This document shows positions 1 through 4,735 of a stretch of 24,393 bases of DNA, piece by piece; the stretch's first letter is position 1, and the number at the start of each line of letters is the position of its first letter. The notes beneath the pieces were generated by a model. It was not told the DNA's origin, made no database searches, and saw only the letters and a program-made list of their open reading frames with translations. A program made the translations under genes and the position numbers. The DNA lies in the IMG/VR virus record IMGVR_UViG_3300020195_000162, positions 1-24,393 of that record. One strand, 5' to 3'. Source of the stretch: a virus.

Positions 1-20
1 ATATATACGCGAGACCTCAT
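1..20 (-). CDS. Start of a gene leaving the window (partial)
   Basis: On the minus strand an ATG at 18-20 overlaps the TGA stop of the preceding small gene in an ATGA junction. It opens a frame reading MRSRVY before the window ends. The same ATGA overlap links the two upstream genes, so this is probably the third gene of a translationally coupled minus-strand operon. Only six codons are visible, so nothing can be said about function. Confidence 0.3.
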
Positions 21-109
21 GCTCCCCCCAGTGCGAGAAAGAATAGCCTGACGATTCCTGCGAACAGTGCGCTCAGGCCGATCAGTACGACGATAGCCTC
101 GCCCATCAT
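17..109 (-). CDS. Small membrane protein, 30 aa
   Basis: This minus-strand frame starts at an ATG (107-109) that overlaps the stop of the upstream 75-residue gene in an ATGA junction; a second in-frame ATG follows at once. The product reads MMGEAIVVLIGLSALFAGIV and ends RLFFLALGGA. It is nearly all hydrophobic, with one acidic residue near the N-terminus and one arginine in the middle, consistent with a single membrane helix. Its stop overlaps the next start in the same way. I do not recognise a family. The coding call rests on the two coupled junctions and the membrane-helix composition. Confidence 0.5.
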   Translation of the reverse strand: MMGEAIVVLIGLSALFAGIVRLFFLALGGA

Positions 110-333
110 CCGAAAAACCCAGCAATGGCCGCGTTCACTGTCGCCACCGGGAACTTGAACGGCCATTCGTCGGGGAAGTCAACGCAGCCCGGCCGTGAAC
201 CGGATTCGACGCACCGACCATCTTCGTCACGAATGACGGCGGCGAGAATATATCGGGCGTGTGTCACGGCCTCGTTATAATCGGGCGTCATATGCTGTAC
301 AGCGCCCATGCAGTCGATAACGGTGTAGATCAT
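106..333 (-). CDS. Hypothetical protein, 75 aa
   Basis: The ATG at 331-333 is preceded on the minus strand by AAAGG at a 7-nt spacing, a good ribosome-binding site. The product starts MIYTVIDCMGAVQHMTPDYN and contains a helix-like stretch (EAVTHARYILAAVIRDEDGR), then a short Pro/Phe-rich part ending AIAGFFG. The layout resembles small phage proteins of a strand-helix-strand type, but I recognise no named family. It is the first visible gene of a minus-strand operon whose next two genes overlap by ATGA junctions. Confidence 0.65.
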   Translation of the reverse strand: MIYTVIDCMGAVQHMTPDYNEAVTHARYILAAVIRDEDGRCVESGSRPGCVDFPDEWPFKFPVATVNAAIAGFFG

Positions 334-472
334 GCAGCGGCCTTTCTAGTGTCGGGCTTCAACCTGCGCGGAGAGCGTAAGGAAGCCGGGGCAGCCTCGA
401 GAGCGTAAGTGAGGCCGGGAGGCCGGGGTATTCCGACCGCCACTAGTAGTATCGGTGGGATCAGGACAATAC

Positions 473-592
473 GTGACAGAATCCCCCGACATCGACCCGG
501 TGGAAAACCCCTGCAAATACGTACAATTCGAAAATCGGAGGCGTGGCCCAGAACAACTGACCTGTCTCTGCACCAGCTCTATTCCCCTCTAA
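473..592 (+). CDS. Possible small protein, 39 aa
   Basis: A GTG-initiated frame reads VTESPDIDPVENPCKYVQFE and then NRRRGPEQLTCLCTSSIPL before TAA. The composition looks protein-like (acidic-proline start, then a basic patch, three cysteines), and codon use resembles the neighbouring genes. The ribosome-binding site is weak (AGGA about 8 nt upstream) and it lies in a gene-poor stretch, so it could be chance. No family recognised. Confidence 0.25.
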   Translation: MTESPDIDPVENPCKYVQFENRRRGPEQLTCLCTSSIPL

Positions 593-602
593 AACCCTTT
601 TA

Positions 603-638
603 TTGCATTCCGTAGCAAATGCATACGACCTGCATTTG
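603..638. promoter_or_regulatory. Inverted-repeat operator candidate
   Basis: CAAATGCA (616-623) and TGCATTTG (631-638) form a perfect 8-bp inverted repeat around a 7-bp spacer. A third half-site, TTGCATT, lies at 603-609. The dyad sits between the minus-strand operon and the plus-strand gene at 939, and no coding frame explains it. This is the layout expected for a dimeric repressor or activator site; the protein that would bind it cannot be named from the window. Confidence 0.45.
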
Positions 639-716
639 TCACAATAAGAGTGTGGTCTGCTTGCGAACACTGGATTATGCTCTATTCAGGCCTGCATCCT
701 CCTTGGCTGTGGGCCG

Positions 717-836
717 GTGAGCAAAGTCAAGAAACCCCTGCACTTCGCCGTTCATAACATATTGTCCGATTCGGCACTTAGGAAGATATTCGAGGTTCGG
801 ATCTACGAAGATGAGAGACGTCTAAGGGGAGGATGA
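717..836 (+). CDS. Possible small protein, 39 aa
   Basis: A GTG-initiated frame reads VSKVKKPLHFAVHNILSDSA then LRKIFEVRIYEDERRLRGG and TGA. The mix of amphipathic stretches and charged residues looks more like protein than chance, but there is no clear ribosome-binding site and no homologue I recognise. Its end overlaps one copy of the 17-bp inverted repeat at 824-840. Confidence 0.28.
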   Translation: MSKVKKPLHFAVHNILSDSALRKIFEVRIYEDERRLRGG

Positions 837-840
837 GGGG
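824..840 (+). repeat. 17-bp inverted repeat, left copy
   Basis: AAGGGGAGGATGAGGGG here is the exact reverse complement of 2923-2939. The copies face each other across about 2.1 kb holding the 939 gene, the ParB-like gene, the tmRNA-like RNA and a small zinc-ribbon gene. The sequence is purine-rich, so chance or SD-like composition cannot be excluded. Confidence 0.45.
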
Positions 841-938
841 GGAGCGCTTGCGTCCCACTCTGGCGTTATACTTCGGTCACGAGCGACTGGCTCACAAGAC
901 CGGCACGTTCCCCTCGGGCACAAGAAAGAAGGAGAGAA

Positions 939-1325
939 GTGAATAAAGTCACTGTACAAAGCAAAGCGTTGCTCAATAAGATAAGTCGAAACCGTGATCG
1001 GCATCAAGAAGACTTCGACGAAGCGATGACTGGTTACATGAAGGACTTTAGAAAGGCTTTGGAGCTGAAGCTGACACAGATCGGCCAGGCAGAGGAATCA
1101 GGGGACAACATTCCTTCACAAGGCTTTCCTGATCTTCCAGTCCCCAGGGAACACCTCACGGAGTACGACCGGGTTATCCAGATGATTGAGATGAGCGTCG
1201 AACATCAGATCGAGCTTTCAAGCGTGGAGTTCGCGCAGTACGTTCAGGATGATTGGGCTTGGAAGCCCGCGTTCGTTGCTACGAGTTCCAACTACAAGAA
1301 GTCGAGCACGGATATTCTCTTCTGA
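939..1325 (+). CDS. Conserved phage protein of unknown function, 128 aa
   Basis: The GTG start at 939 follows AAGGAGAG at a good spacing. The product begins MNKVTVQSKALLNKISRNRD and carries the blocks NRDRHQEDFDEAM, PVPREHLTEYDRVIQMIEMS and EFAQYVQDDWAWK. This arrangement (Asn-Arg-x2-His near the N-terminus, then YDRVI-MxEMS and an FAQYV-DDW-W motif) matches from memory a small acidic, helical protein common in phages of Gram-positive hosts whose function is unknown. A dyad, a direct-repeat pair and a strong terminator follow it, so it is probably a single-gene transcript. Confidence 0.85.
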   Translation: MNKVTVQSKALLNKISRNRDRHQEDFDEAMTGYMKDFRKALELKLTQIGQAEESGDNIPSQGFPDLPVPREHLTEYDRVIQMIEMSVEHQIELSSVEFAQYVQDDWAWKPAFVATSSNYKKSSTDILF

Positions 1326-1337
1326 TCATGAAACCGT

Positions 1338-1391
1338 TTGCGCTTCGCGCAATATGTATACCCAAACACATTATGTGTATACTCAAAACAC
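1338..1391. promoter_or_regulatory. Hairpin plus paired GTATAC sites, operator candidate
   Basis: TTGCGC and GCGCAA (1338-1352) form a short perfect hairpin. Just beyond, two copies of a GTATAC(C/T)CAAA(A)CAC element lie at 1356-1369 and 1377-1391. Each is centred on the palindrome GTATAC, and the cores start 21 bp apart, two turns of B-DNA. That spacing suits cooperative binding on one helix face. The elements lie between the 939-1325 gene and its terminator, which is an odd place for an operator unless a promoter starts here. Confidence 0.4.
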
Positions 1392-1412
1392 GTCTCCCTT
1401 GGTCGGGTGGCT

Positions 1413-1444
1413 AGGCCCCCCGGCATTCCTCGGGGGGTCTTTCT
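1413..1444 (+). terminator. Intrinsic terminator after the 939-1325 gene
   Basis: AGGCCCCCCG (1413-1422) pairs with CGGGGGGTCT (1431-1440) around an 8-nt loop. The stem is about ten base pairs, G-C rich, and runs into TTCT. It lies 87 nt past the stop of the preceding plus-strand gene. Confidence 0.75.
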
Positions 1445-1613
1445 GTAAGGAGAGTCGCTCATATGGGACATCTCATAGGACAGATCAGGGACAGTCGGAT
1501 TGGTAGGCGATCATAGGGTCTTCTTTCTCTTATCTTCGATAAAGTGAGATCTAGTTGCTCTTACAGGGATGAAAGTAGACAGAATGAACACCTTTGTCCC
1601 CCTTATATACGAA
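1445..1613. other. Intergenic stretch without a supported gene
   Basis: Between two terminators I find only a 17-codon frame at 1463-1516 (MGHLIGQIRDSRIGRRS) behind AAGGAG at a 10-nt spacing, which is too short to call. The DNA repeats a GGACA motif (three copies between 1466 and 1494). Nothing else stands out. Confidence 0.4.
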
Positions 1614-1637
1614 GGCCCCCCGCCGAAGCGAGAGGCC
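1614..1637 (-). terminator. UUCG-loop hairpin ending the ParB-like gene
   Basis: Read on the minus strand, GGCCTCTCGC and GCGGGGGGCC pair fully (two G-U pairs) around a TTCG tetraloop. The hairpin lies 29 nt past the stop of the minus-strand ParB-like gene. The following bases (TTCGTATATA) are T/A-mixed, not a clean U-run, so termination is likely but may be partial. Confidence 0.6.
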
Positions 1638-1665
1638 AACGTAACCCTGAGAGCTGTCGATCAAC

Positions 1666-2487
1666 CTACCAGGGATACTCTCTGACGATCGTGGGGAAGG
1701 GTTCGGGGCTTGCTCCACCCGCCTTGAAGGAGAGGTTCTTGACGTGTTTTCCTTCGATGAAAGCGTTGAAGGCCTTGATCGTCATGGCGTAGACAACGAT
1801 CCTGTTCGGCTTCTTCGCTATGATGCGCGAGTTCTCAAGCCACCTCTTCAAAGCGTAAGAGGGCATTCCTTCGATGAGGTTCTCGCCCTTGCGTACTTGC
1901 TCAAGGAAAGCAAACGCTTCGCCCGGAAGGTCTTCTTCGCTGTAGAACTGAAGGGCAGCAGCAGCGGTTCCGTTTCCTACGCGGGTCAGAGAGTTGCCAA
2001 TGACGAAGTTGACGGCTTCGACAACGCCTTCGTTGTCCCCAAGCCAACGGAGTTGTTCGCGTCGAGAATGACCGAACCCTCTGTCTTGTCCTTGAGAGAG
2101 CGTGCCTGACTCATACGCCATGCCGAAGTTGATCATGCTGGCGAGAGTAGTGGCGTTGATGTGCCCCTTCATGCGAAGGGTGTCGGCGAAAGACCTTGCT
2201 GCTCCGATGTCGAGCGTTTCCTGAGCCTTGGCCTGAACGCCTTTCACGACGAGAGAACGGATGGGCTTGTTCGCTTTGATGACTGCCATCAGTCTGTTCT
2301 GCCCATCAATCAATCGTTTCCCGTTGAAAACTATCGATGAGCCGTTCACCTCCCAGTCACCTCGTCGGATGTCCTCGGCGTACTGCTCGATCTTCTTCTC
2401 TTTCGGATTCCTGTTGTGCGTGTTGTTCAACAGCCAGGCAGATGCCTTCTTCGGGGTGATCGTTTCGATTTCAGCGGTTACTGTCAT
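1666..2487 (-). CDS. ParB/Srx-fold N-terminal domain protein
   Basis: The 273-residue product starts MTVTAEIETITPKKASAWLL. ATG 2485-2487 is preceded on the minus strand by GGAGAAG. Residues 1-75 have the ParB-like layout: a leading strand, an ExxIEQYAEDIRRGDW helix, NGSSIVFNG and then the signature LIDGQNRLMAVI (59-70), equivalent to the L-x-DGxHR motif of ParB and related phosphotransfer enzymes. Residues 90-273 are mostly helical and look like the extension seen in phage ParB-like proteins. In phages this fold occurs in nucleases and regulators, so partitioning should not be assumed. It is transcribed away from the tmRNA-like RNA. The fold assignment is fairly sure; the biochemical role is open. 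Confidence 0.8.
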   Translation of the reverse strand: MTVTAEIETITPKKASAWLLNNTHNRNPKEKKIEQYAEDIRRGDWEVNGSSIVFNGKRLIDGQNRLMAVIKANKPIRSLVVKGVQAKAQETLDIGAARSFADTLRMKGHINATTLASMINFGMAYESGTLSQGQDRGFGHSRREQLRWLGDNEGVVEAVNFVIGNSLTRVGNGTAAAALQFYSEEDLPGEAFAFLEQVRKGENLIEGMPSYALKRWLENSRIIAKKPNRIVVYAMTIKAFNAFIEGKHVKNLSFKAGGASPEPFPTIVREYPW

Positions 2488-2568
2488 GCTTCTTCTCCAA
2501 TTGGGGTTGACCGATGAAGGGAATGATGAAGGAGAGCAAGGAGAAGATCAAGGCCCAGGGGAAAAGGT

Positions 2569-2582
2569 GGCCTTGCAAGGCC
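2569..2582. promoter_or_regulatory. Perfect 14-bp palindrome in a divergent intergenic region
   Basis: GGCCTTGCAAGGCC is self-complementary without a spacer. It lies between the start of the minus-strand ParB-like gene and the plus-strand tmRNA-like RNA, 36 bp upstream of the RNA's predicted 5' end. Position and symmetry suit an operator acting on one or both transcripts. No clear -35/-10 pair could be assigned. Confidence 0.35.
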
Positions 2583-2617
2583 GCGTCCGACGACTCGCGT
2601 ACATTGCCTAATGCCGG

Positions 2618-2694
2618 GGGGGTGACAGGCGTCGATCTAGTGTAGGCCCGCACGCGGAACGCTAGAGACCCGAGTTCGATTCTCGGCACCTCCA
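2618..2694 (+). ncRNA. tmRNA-like tRNA domain without mRNA-like domain
   Basis: GGGGGTG (2618-2624) pairs with CACCTCC (2687-2693) to give a 7-bp acceptor stem with discriminator A2694. The one wobble is the third pair (G2620-T2691), the G3-U70 alanine identity element. A canonical T arm follows (CCGAG 2670-2674, loop TTCGATT, CTCGG 2682-2686). After the 5' acceptor strand comes ACAGGCGTCGAT, which has the GG-x2-TCGA pattern and length of the stemless D-loop of tmRNA 5' ends. Where tmRNA opens into its long helix and tag ORF there is only one hairpin: TCTAGTGT (2636-2643) with ACGCTAGA (2659-2666), capped by CCG-CACG-CGG. No cloverleaf with an anticodon arm fits the 45 nt between acceptor and T stem. 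CCA is not encoded. It could instead be an att remnant of a host ssrA gene, but that would not preserve the 5' half. Confidence 0.7.
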
Positions 2695-2712
2695 CTGAGA
2701 GAAAGATGGTTC

Positions 2713-2910
2713 ATGACTCGCAAGAAGAACATTGACCGCAACGAGTTCGTGAAAGAGGCCAGCGATCAAGGCCATCGTGTTCGCACGTCAATCGTGAACC
2801 TCAACGATGGGTACTGCACCCGCTGTGGGGCTGAGTTCGAGCTGGTCGCCTCGAAGGTCAAGGGCAAGGATCTACGCACGAGGAAATGCGGCGGCGTAGG
2901 CACCTTCTGA
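2713..2910 (+). CDS. Small zinc-ribbon-like protein, 65 aa
   Basis: The product starts MTRKKNIDRNEFVKEASDQG. It has a basic N-terminus, then CTRCGAEFEL and a late RKCGG, so three cysteines could form part of a zinc knuckle, although the fourth ligand is not obvious. The start lies 18 nt downstream of the tmRNA-like RNA with only a weak purine-rich ribosome site, so the two may share a transcript. No named family is recognised. Confidence 0.65.
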   Translation: MTRKKNIDRNEFVKEASDQGHRVRTSIVNLNDGYCTRCGAEFELVASKVKGKDLRTRKCGGVGTF

Positions 2911-2922
2911 GGGAGAAATGAT

Positions 2923-2939
2923 CCCCTCATCCTCCCCTT
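2923..2939 (-). repeat. 17-bp inverted repeat, right copy
   Basis: This is the exact reverse complement of 824-840. It lies just after the stop of the 65-residue zinc-ribbon gene and before the convergent 43-residue membrane-protein gene. Together with the left copy it brackets about 2.1 kb. Confidence 0.45.
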
Positions 2940-2963
2940 TACTGGCCTGTCCCGGCCTCGGGT

Positions 2964-2982
2964 AAAACGTCTTTCTTGACGT
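2964..2982 (-). terminator. Weak hairpin terminator for the 43-aa membrane protein gene
   Basis: On the minus strand ACGTC-AAGAAA-GACGT is followed directly by TTTTA. It lies 25 nt past the stop of the small minus-strand gene. The stem is only 5 bp; a second short hairpin (CCCG-AGGC-CGGG) lies just beyond. Confidence 0.4.
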
Positions 2983-3007
2983 CGCCCCTACACCCTGGCT
3001 ACAGTTC

Positions 3008-3139
3008 TCAGTAGTAGGGTCGTCCCATCACAGCCAACACTAGGCCTACGATGATCAGCACTACACCGAAGGTGACTAGGATGCTTGCTGCCTTGAACAG
3101 CAGGCCCAATATAAGTAGAAGAATTCCGAGAGTAATCAT
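3008..3139 (-). CDS. Small two-segment membrane protein, 43 aa
   Basis: The minus-strand frame reads MITLGILLLILGLLFKAASI, then LVTFGVVLIIVGLVLAVMG and RPYY. Two hydrophobic stretches are split by one lysine (residue 16), and the end is Arg-Pro-Tyr-Tyr. This matches from memory a family of about 45-residue actinobacterial membrane peptides (DUF6131-like: a glycine-spaced hydrophobic body and a Gly/Arg/Tyr-rich tail). Function unknown; in a phage, holin-like or superinfection-exclusion roles are possible. It is convergent with the 2713 gene and divergent from the 3167 gene. The ribosome site is weak, but the amino-acid pattern is too regular for chance. Confidence 0.7.
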   Translation of the reverse strand: MITLGILLLILGLLFKAASILVTFGVVLIIVGLVLAVMGRPYY

Positions 3140-3166
3140 GCTTTGTAATCTACGCAAGGATTTGAC

Positions 3167-3763
3167 ATGAACAAGACCCTCCGCAGGCTCGGCAAAACAA
3201 CGAAGGCGATCAAGACCAAGGCTCTCAATGGGGAGAAGATGACGAAGCCTGAAAAACTTCGAGTATTGAAGGATGCTCGTAAGGCGATTTCAGATCCCGG
3301 CCGCTGGGCGAGGGAAGCCTATCTCGTCTCTGAGAATGGTAGTTCCAGCCTGAAATACCCCTCTGAACAAGAAGAGGGTGATATAAGGATGTGCGTGATG
3401 GGGGCGCTGGCTGTTAGTTGTGGAATGGCGGGTGAAGTTTCTGAAACATTAGCGGGTCAGAATCTTGTTCAATGCAGTCTTGGCGCAATCATGACGGAGG
3501 CTCTGTCGAGGGTTTCTCACGAGATTACAGAAGATGACATTTACGAGTCGTGGTCGGCGGCTCAGTTCGGCGGCGGCGTTGAAGGGGAAGACTTTGACAA
3601 GTTCCTCAAGAGACACAAAATGAATGCTTTCGAGTGGTACGCTTTTGCCCGCGCAGACTTTGCTCTCGACCTCATCTACGGGTTCAACGACAGCGACGAA
3701 ACAGATCACGATGGAGTTCTCATGCTTTTGGATTCGGCTATTGACATTTTGGAGGGTAAATGA
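3167..3763 (+). CDS. DUF6197-like protein, 198 aa
   Basis: The ATG at 3167 follows AAGGA at 7 nt. After a basic N-terminus (MNKTLRRLGKTTKAIKTKAL) come a helix (VLKDARKAISDPGRWAREAY), a Cys-containing block MCVMGALAVSCG and a C-terminal block FNDSDETDHDGVLMLLDSAI. The trio of a W-R-A start, a C-x-x-GAL centre and an FND...D-VL--LD-AI end is the pattern of DUF6197 proteins of phages and actinobacteria, whose function is unknown. It is the first gene of a plus-strand operon; its stop overlaps the next start in ATGA. Confidence 0.75.
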   Translation: MNKTLRRLGKTTKAIKTKALNGEKMTKPEKLRVLKDARKAISDPGRWAREAYLVSENGSSSLKYPSEQEEGDIRMCVMGALAVSCGMAGEVSETLAGQNLVQCSLGAIMTEALSRVSHEITEDDIYESWSAAQFGGGVEGEDFDKFLKRHKMNAFEWYAFARADFALDLIYGFNDSDETDHDGVLMLLDSAIDILEGK

Positions 3764-4200
3764 CTGACAAGGTTCAGTTTCGAGGAAGGCACGTTCTTGT
3801 TGGCGATGCCCGGCAGGGTGTAAGCATCGAGAACAGCTCTCAATCCACAGTAACATTGACGCTAACTCACAAACAGCGCTCCCTTGCGGTCACTGTGATC
3901 AGCGACCACCTTCGTCAATTGTTCAAACAGTGGGAGGGGGACGACCCTATTCGTCCTGACCGCCCTACGAATCCCCCTGGCGAGGCTATGTGCGAGCGGT
4001 TTGGTTGTTCCCAACTACTTCGTCACCAGAGCTTGATTCTAACCAAGGGTTGGTATGCGGAGATATTTGATGGGAGTGCGAAACCAGCTTCATTCTGTCT
4101 CGGCCCATATCCTCGCATCACCGATGCAGAACGCGAGGGCCAGTTGAAGATCAATGGCTTAGGGTATCGATTCTGGATGGATACTCTTCATGTCAAGTGA
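3760..4200 (+). CDS. Hypothetical protein, 146 aa
   Basis: The start overlaps the previous stop (ATGA), so the two are translationally coupled. The N-terminal half looks beta-rich (HVLVGDARQGVSIENSSQST, VTLTLTHKQRSLAVTVI). The middle has a CERFGC pair and the C-terminal part is again strand-like (GLGYRFWMDTLHVK). I recognise no family. Two cysteines in CxxxxC spacing plus a later cysteine give at most a hint of metal binding. Confidence 0.7.
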   Translation: MTDKVQFRGRHVLVGDARQGVSIENSSQSTVTLTLTHKQRSLAVTVISDHLRQLFKQWEGDDPIRPDRPTNPPGEAMCERFGCSQLLRHQSLILTKGWYAEIFDGSAKPASFCLGPYPRITDAEREGQLKINGLGYRFWMDTLHVK

Positions 4201-4507
4201 ACCTTGTGTATGCCGAGAGCTTGCTAATATCACGTGTGTTGCCACCGAGCACGACTACGGCCCCATACCTGAGTTCTGTCCCGAGCCCTGCCCTTTTTCA
4301 GGCAAGACAGAAAAGGAGCGAGACGATCTGCTTCGTTCCTGGGGCGAGGAATACGCCAAGATGGAGCGAGCTGCAATCGTTGAGTACCTGCGCGATGATG
4401 ATTTCGGCAGTGACGCACCGTTCGACTCGCCAGCCGCAGGCGGTTTTATGGCGCTGCGGGGTGTAGCGGAAGGGATTGAGAATGGAGCACACCTTGAGAA
4501 TGGCTGA
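4190..4507 (+). CDS. Cys-rich hypothetical protein, 105 aa
   Basis: It begins inside the last codons of the previous gene (11-bp overlap). The first 35 residues hold six cysteines (MSSEPCVCRELANITCVATE, then FCPEPCPF), which could bind zinc or form a small knuckle. The remainder is acidic and helical (KERDDLLRSWGEEYAKMERA). Another frame over the same DNA lacks this acidic-helix pattern and was not chosen. No family recognised. Confidence 0.65.
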   Translation: MSSEPCVCRELANITCVATEHDYGPIPEFCPEPCPFSGKTEKERDDLLRSWGEEYAKMERAAIVEYLRDDDFGSDAPFDSPAAGGFMALRGVAEGIENGAHLENG

Positions 4508-4544
4508 CGGCCACTGCGACACCTGCGGCGTCAACTGCCAATGA
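4500..4544 (+). CDS. Candidate 14-residue Cys-rich minigene
   Basis: ATG 4500-4502 overlaps the end of the 105-residue gene, and its TGA (4542-4544) overlaps the next ATG in an ATGA junction. The peptide is MADGHCDTCGVNCQ: C-x2-C-x3-C plus a histidine, a miniature metal-knuckle composition like the proteins on either side. Without it there would be a 33-nt gap in an operon in which nearly every gene pair overlaps. It could also be a fragment of a decayed zinc protein. Confidence 0.4.
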   Translation: MADGHCDTCGVNCQ

Positions 4545-4735
4545 GATCGCACTGCCCTCACGGTGTACACCTACAAGAGGACATCTGTTTGTCTTGCATA
4601 CAAGTGCGATCAAACTTTCATCTCGTCTGCACGCACTGTGGGGTGTCAGGTAACTGGGAGTGGGCTGATACTCATCTTCTAAAATGCGCCGGACTCGTCT
4701 CTTCGGAGGTAGATGATGTTGAAATCCCATTTTGA
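4541..4735 (+). CDS. Double zinc-finger-like small protein, 64 aa
   Basis: The product begins MRSHCPHGVHLQEDICLSCI and continues with CTHCGVSGNWEWADTHLLKC. The first cluster (C-x2-G-x-H, then C-x2-C) and the second (C-x2-C, then H-x3-C) can each supply four ligands, so two small zinc-binding modules are likely. The first resembles the CPHG...CxxC knuckle seen in phage proteins. Start and stop overlap the neighbours. Nucleic-acid or protein binding is plausible but unproven. Confidence 0.7.
   Translation: MRSHCPHGVHLQEDICLSCIQVRSNFHLVCTHCGVSGNWEWADTHLLKCAGLVSSEVDDVEIPF

Larger units (their letters stand above)
334..938. other. Gene-poor 605-bp stretch between divergent genes
   Basis: No strong gene fills this interval. 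It holds a perfect 8-bp-arm dyad at 616-638 with an extra half-site, two weak 39-codon frames (473-592, 717-836), an imperfect direct repeat (GAGAGCGTAAG at 371-381 and 399-409) and one copy of a 17-bp sequence repeated in inverted orientation at 2923-2939. It separates a minus-strand operon from a plus-strand gene, so it should contain promoters for both. I could not place a convincing -35/-10 pair. Confidence 0.5.

Noticed and set aside
346-670. Overlapping minus-strand frames of about 70 codons (346-573 and 461-670)
   Set aside because: They have no ribosome-binding site at their starts, low-complexity composition and mutually incompatible frames. The plus-strand dyad lies inside one of them.
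1463-1516. 17-codon frame MGHLIGQIRDSRIGRRS behind AAGGAG
   Set aside because: It has a good ribosome site but is too short, follows a terminator and has no downstream partner on the same strand.
2618-2694. Ordinary tRNA gene
   Set aside because: No 5-bp anticodon stem with a 7-base loop can be formed in the 45 nt between acceptor and T stem, and the hairpin found there is incompatible with a D arm plus anticodon arm.
2471-2695. 74-codon minus-strand frame over the tmRNA-like RNA
   Set aside because: Its peptide is the antisense translation of the T arm and acceptor stem; this kind of frame is a known artefact over tRNA-like genes.
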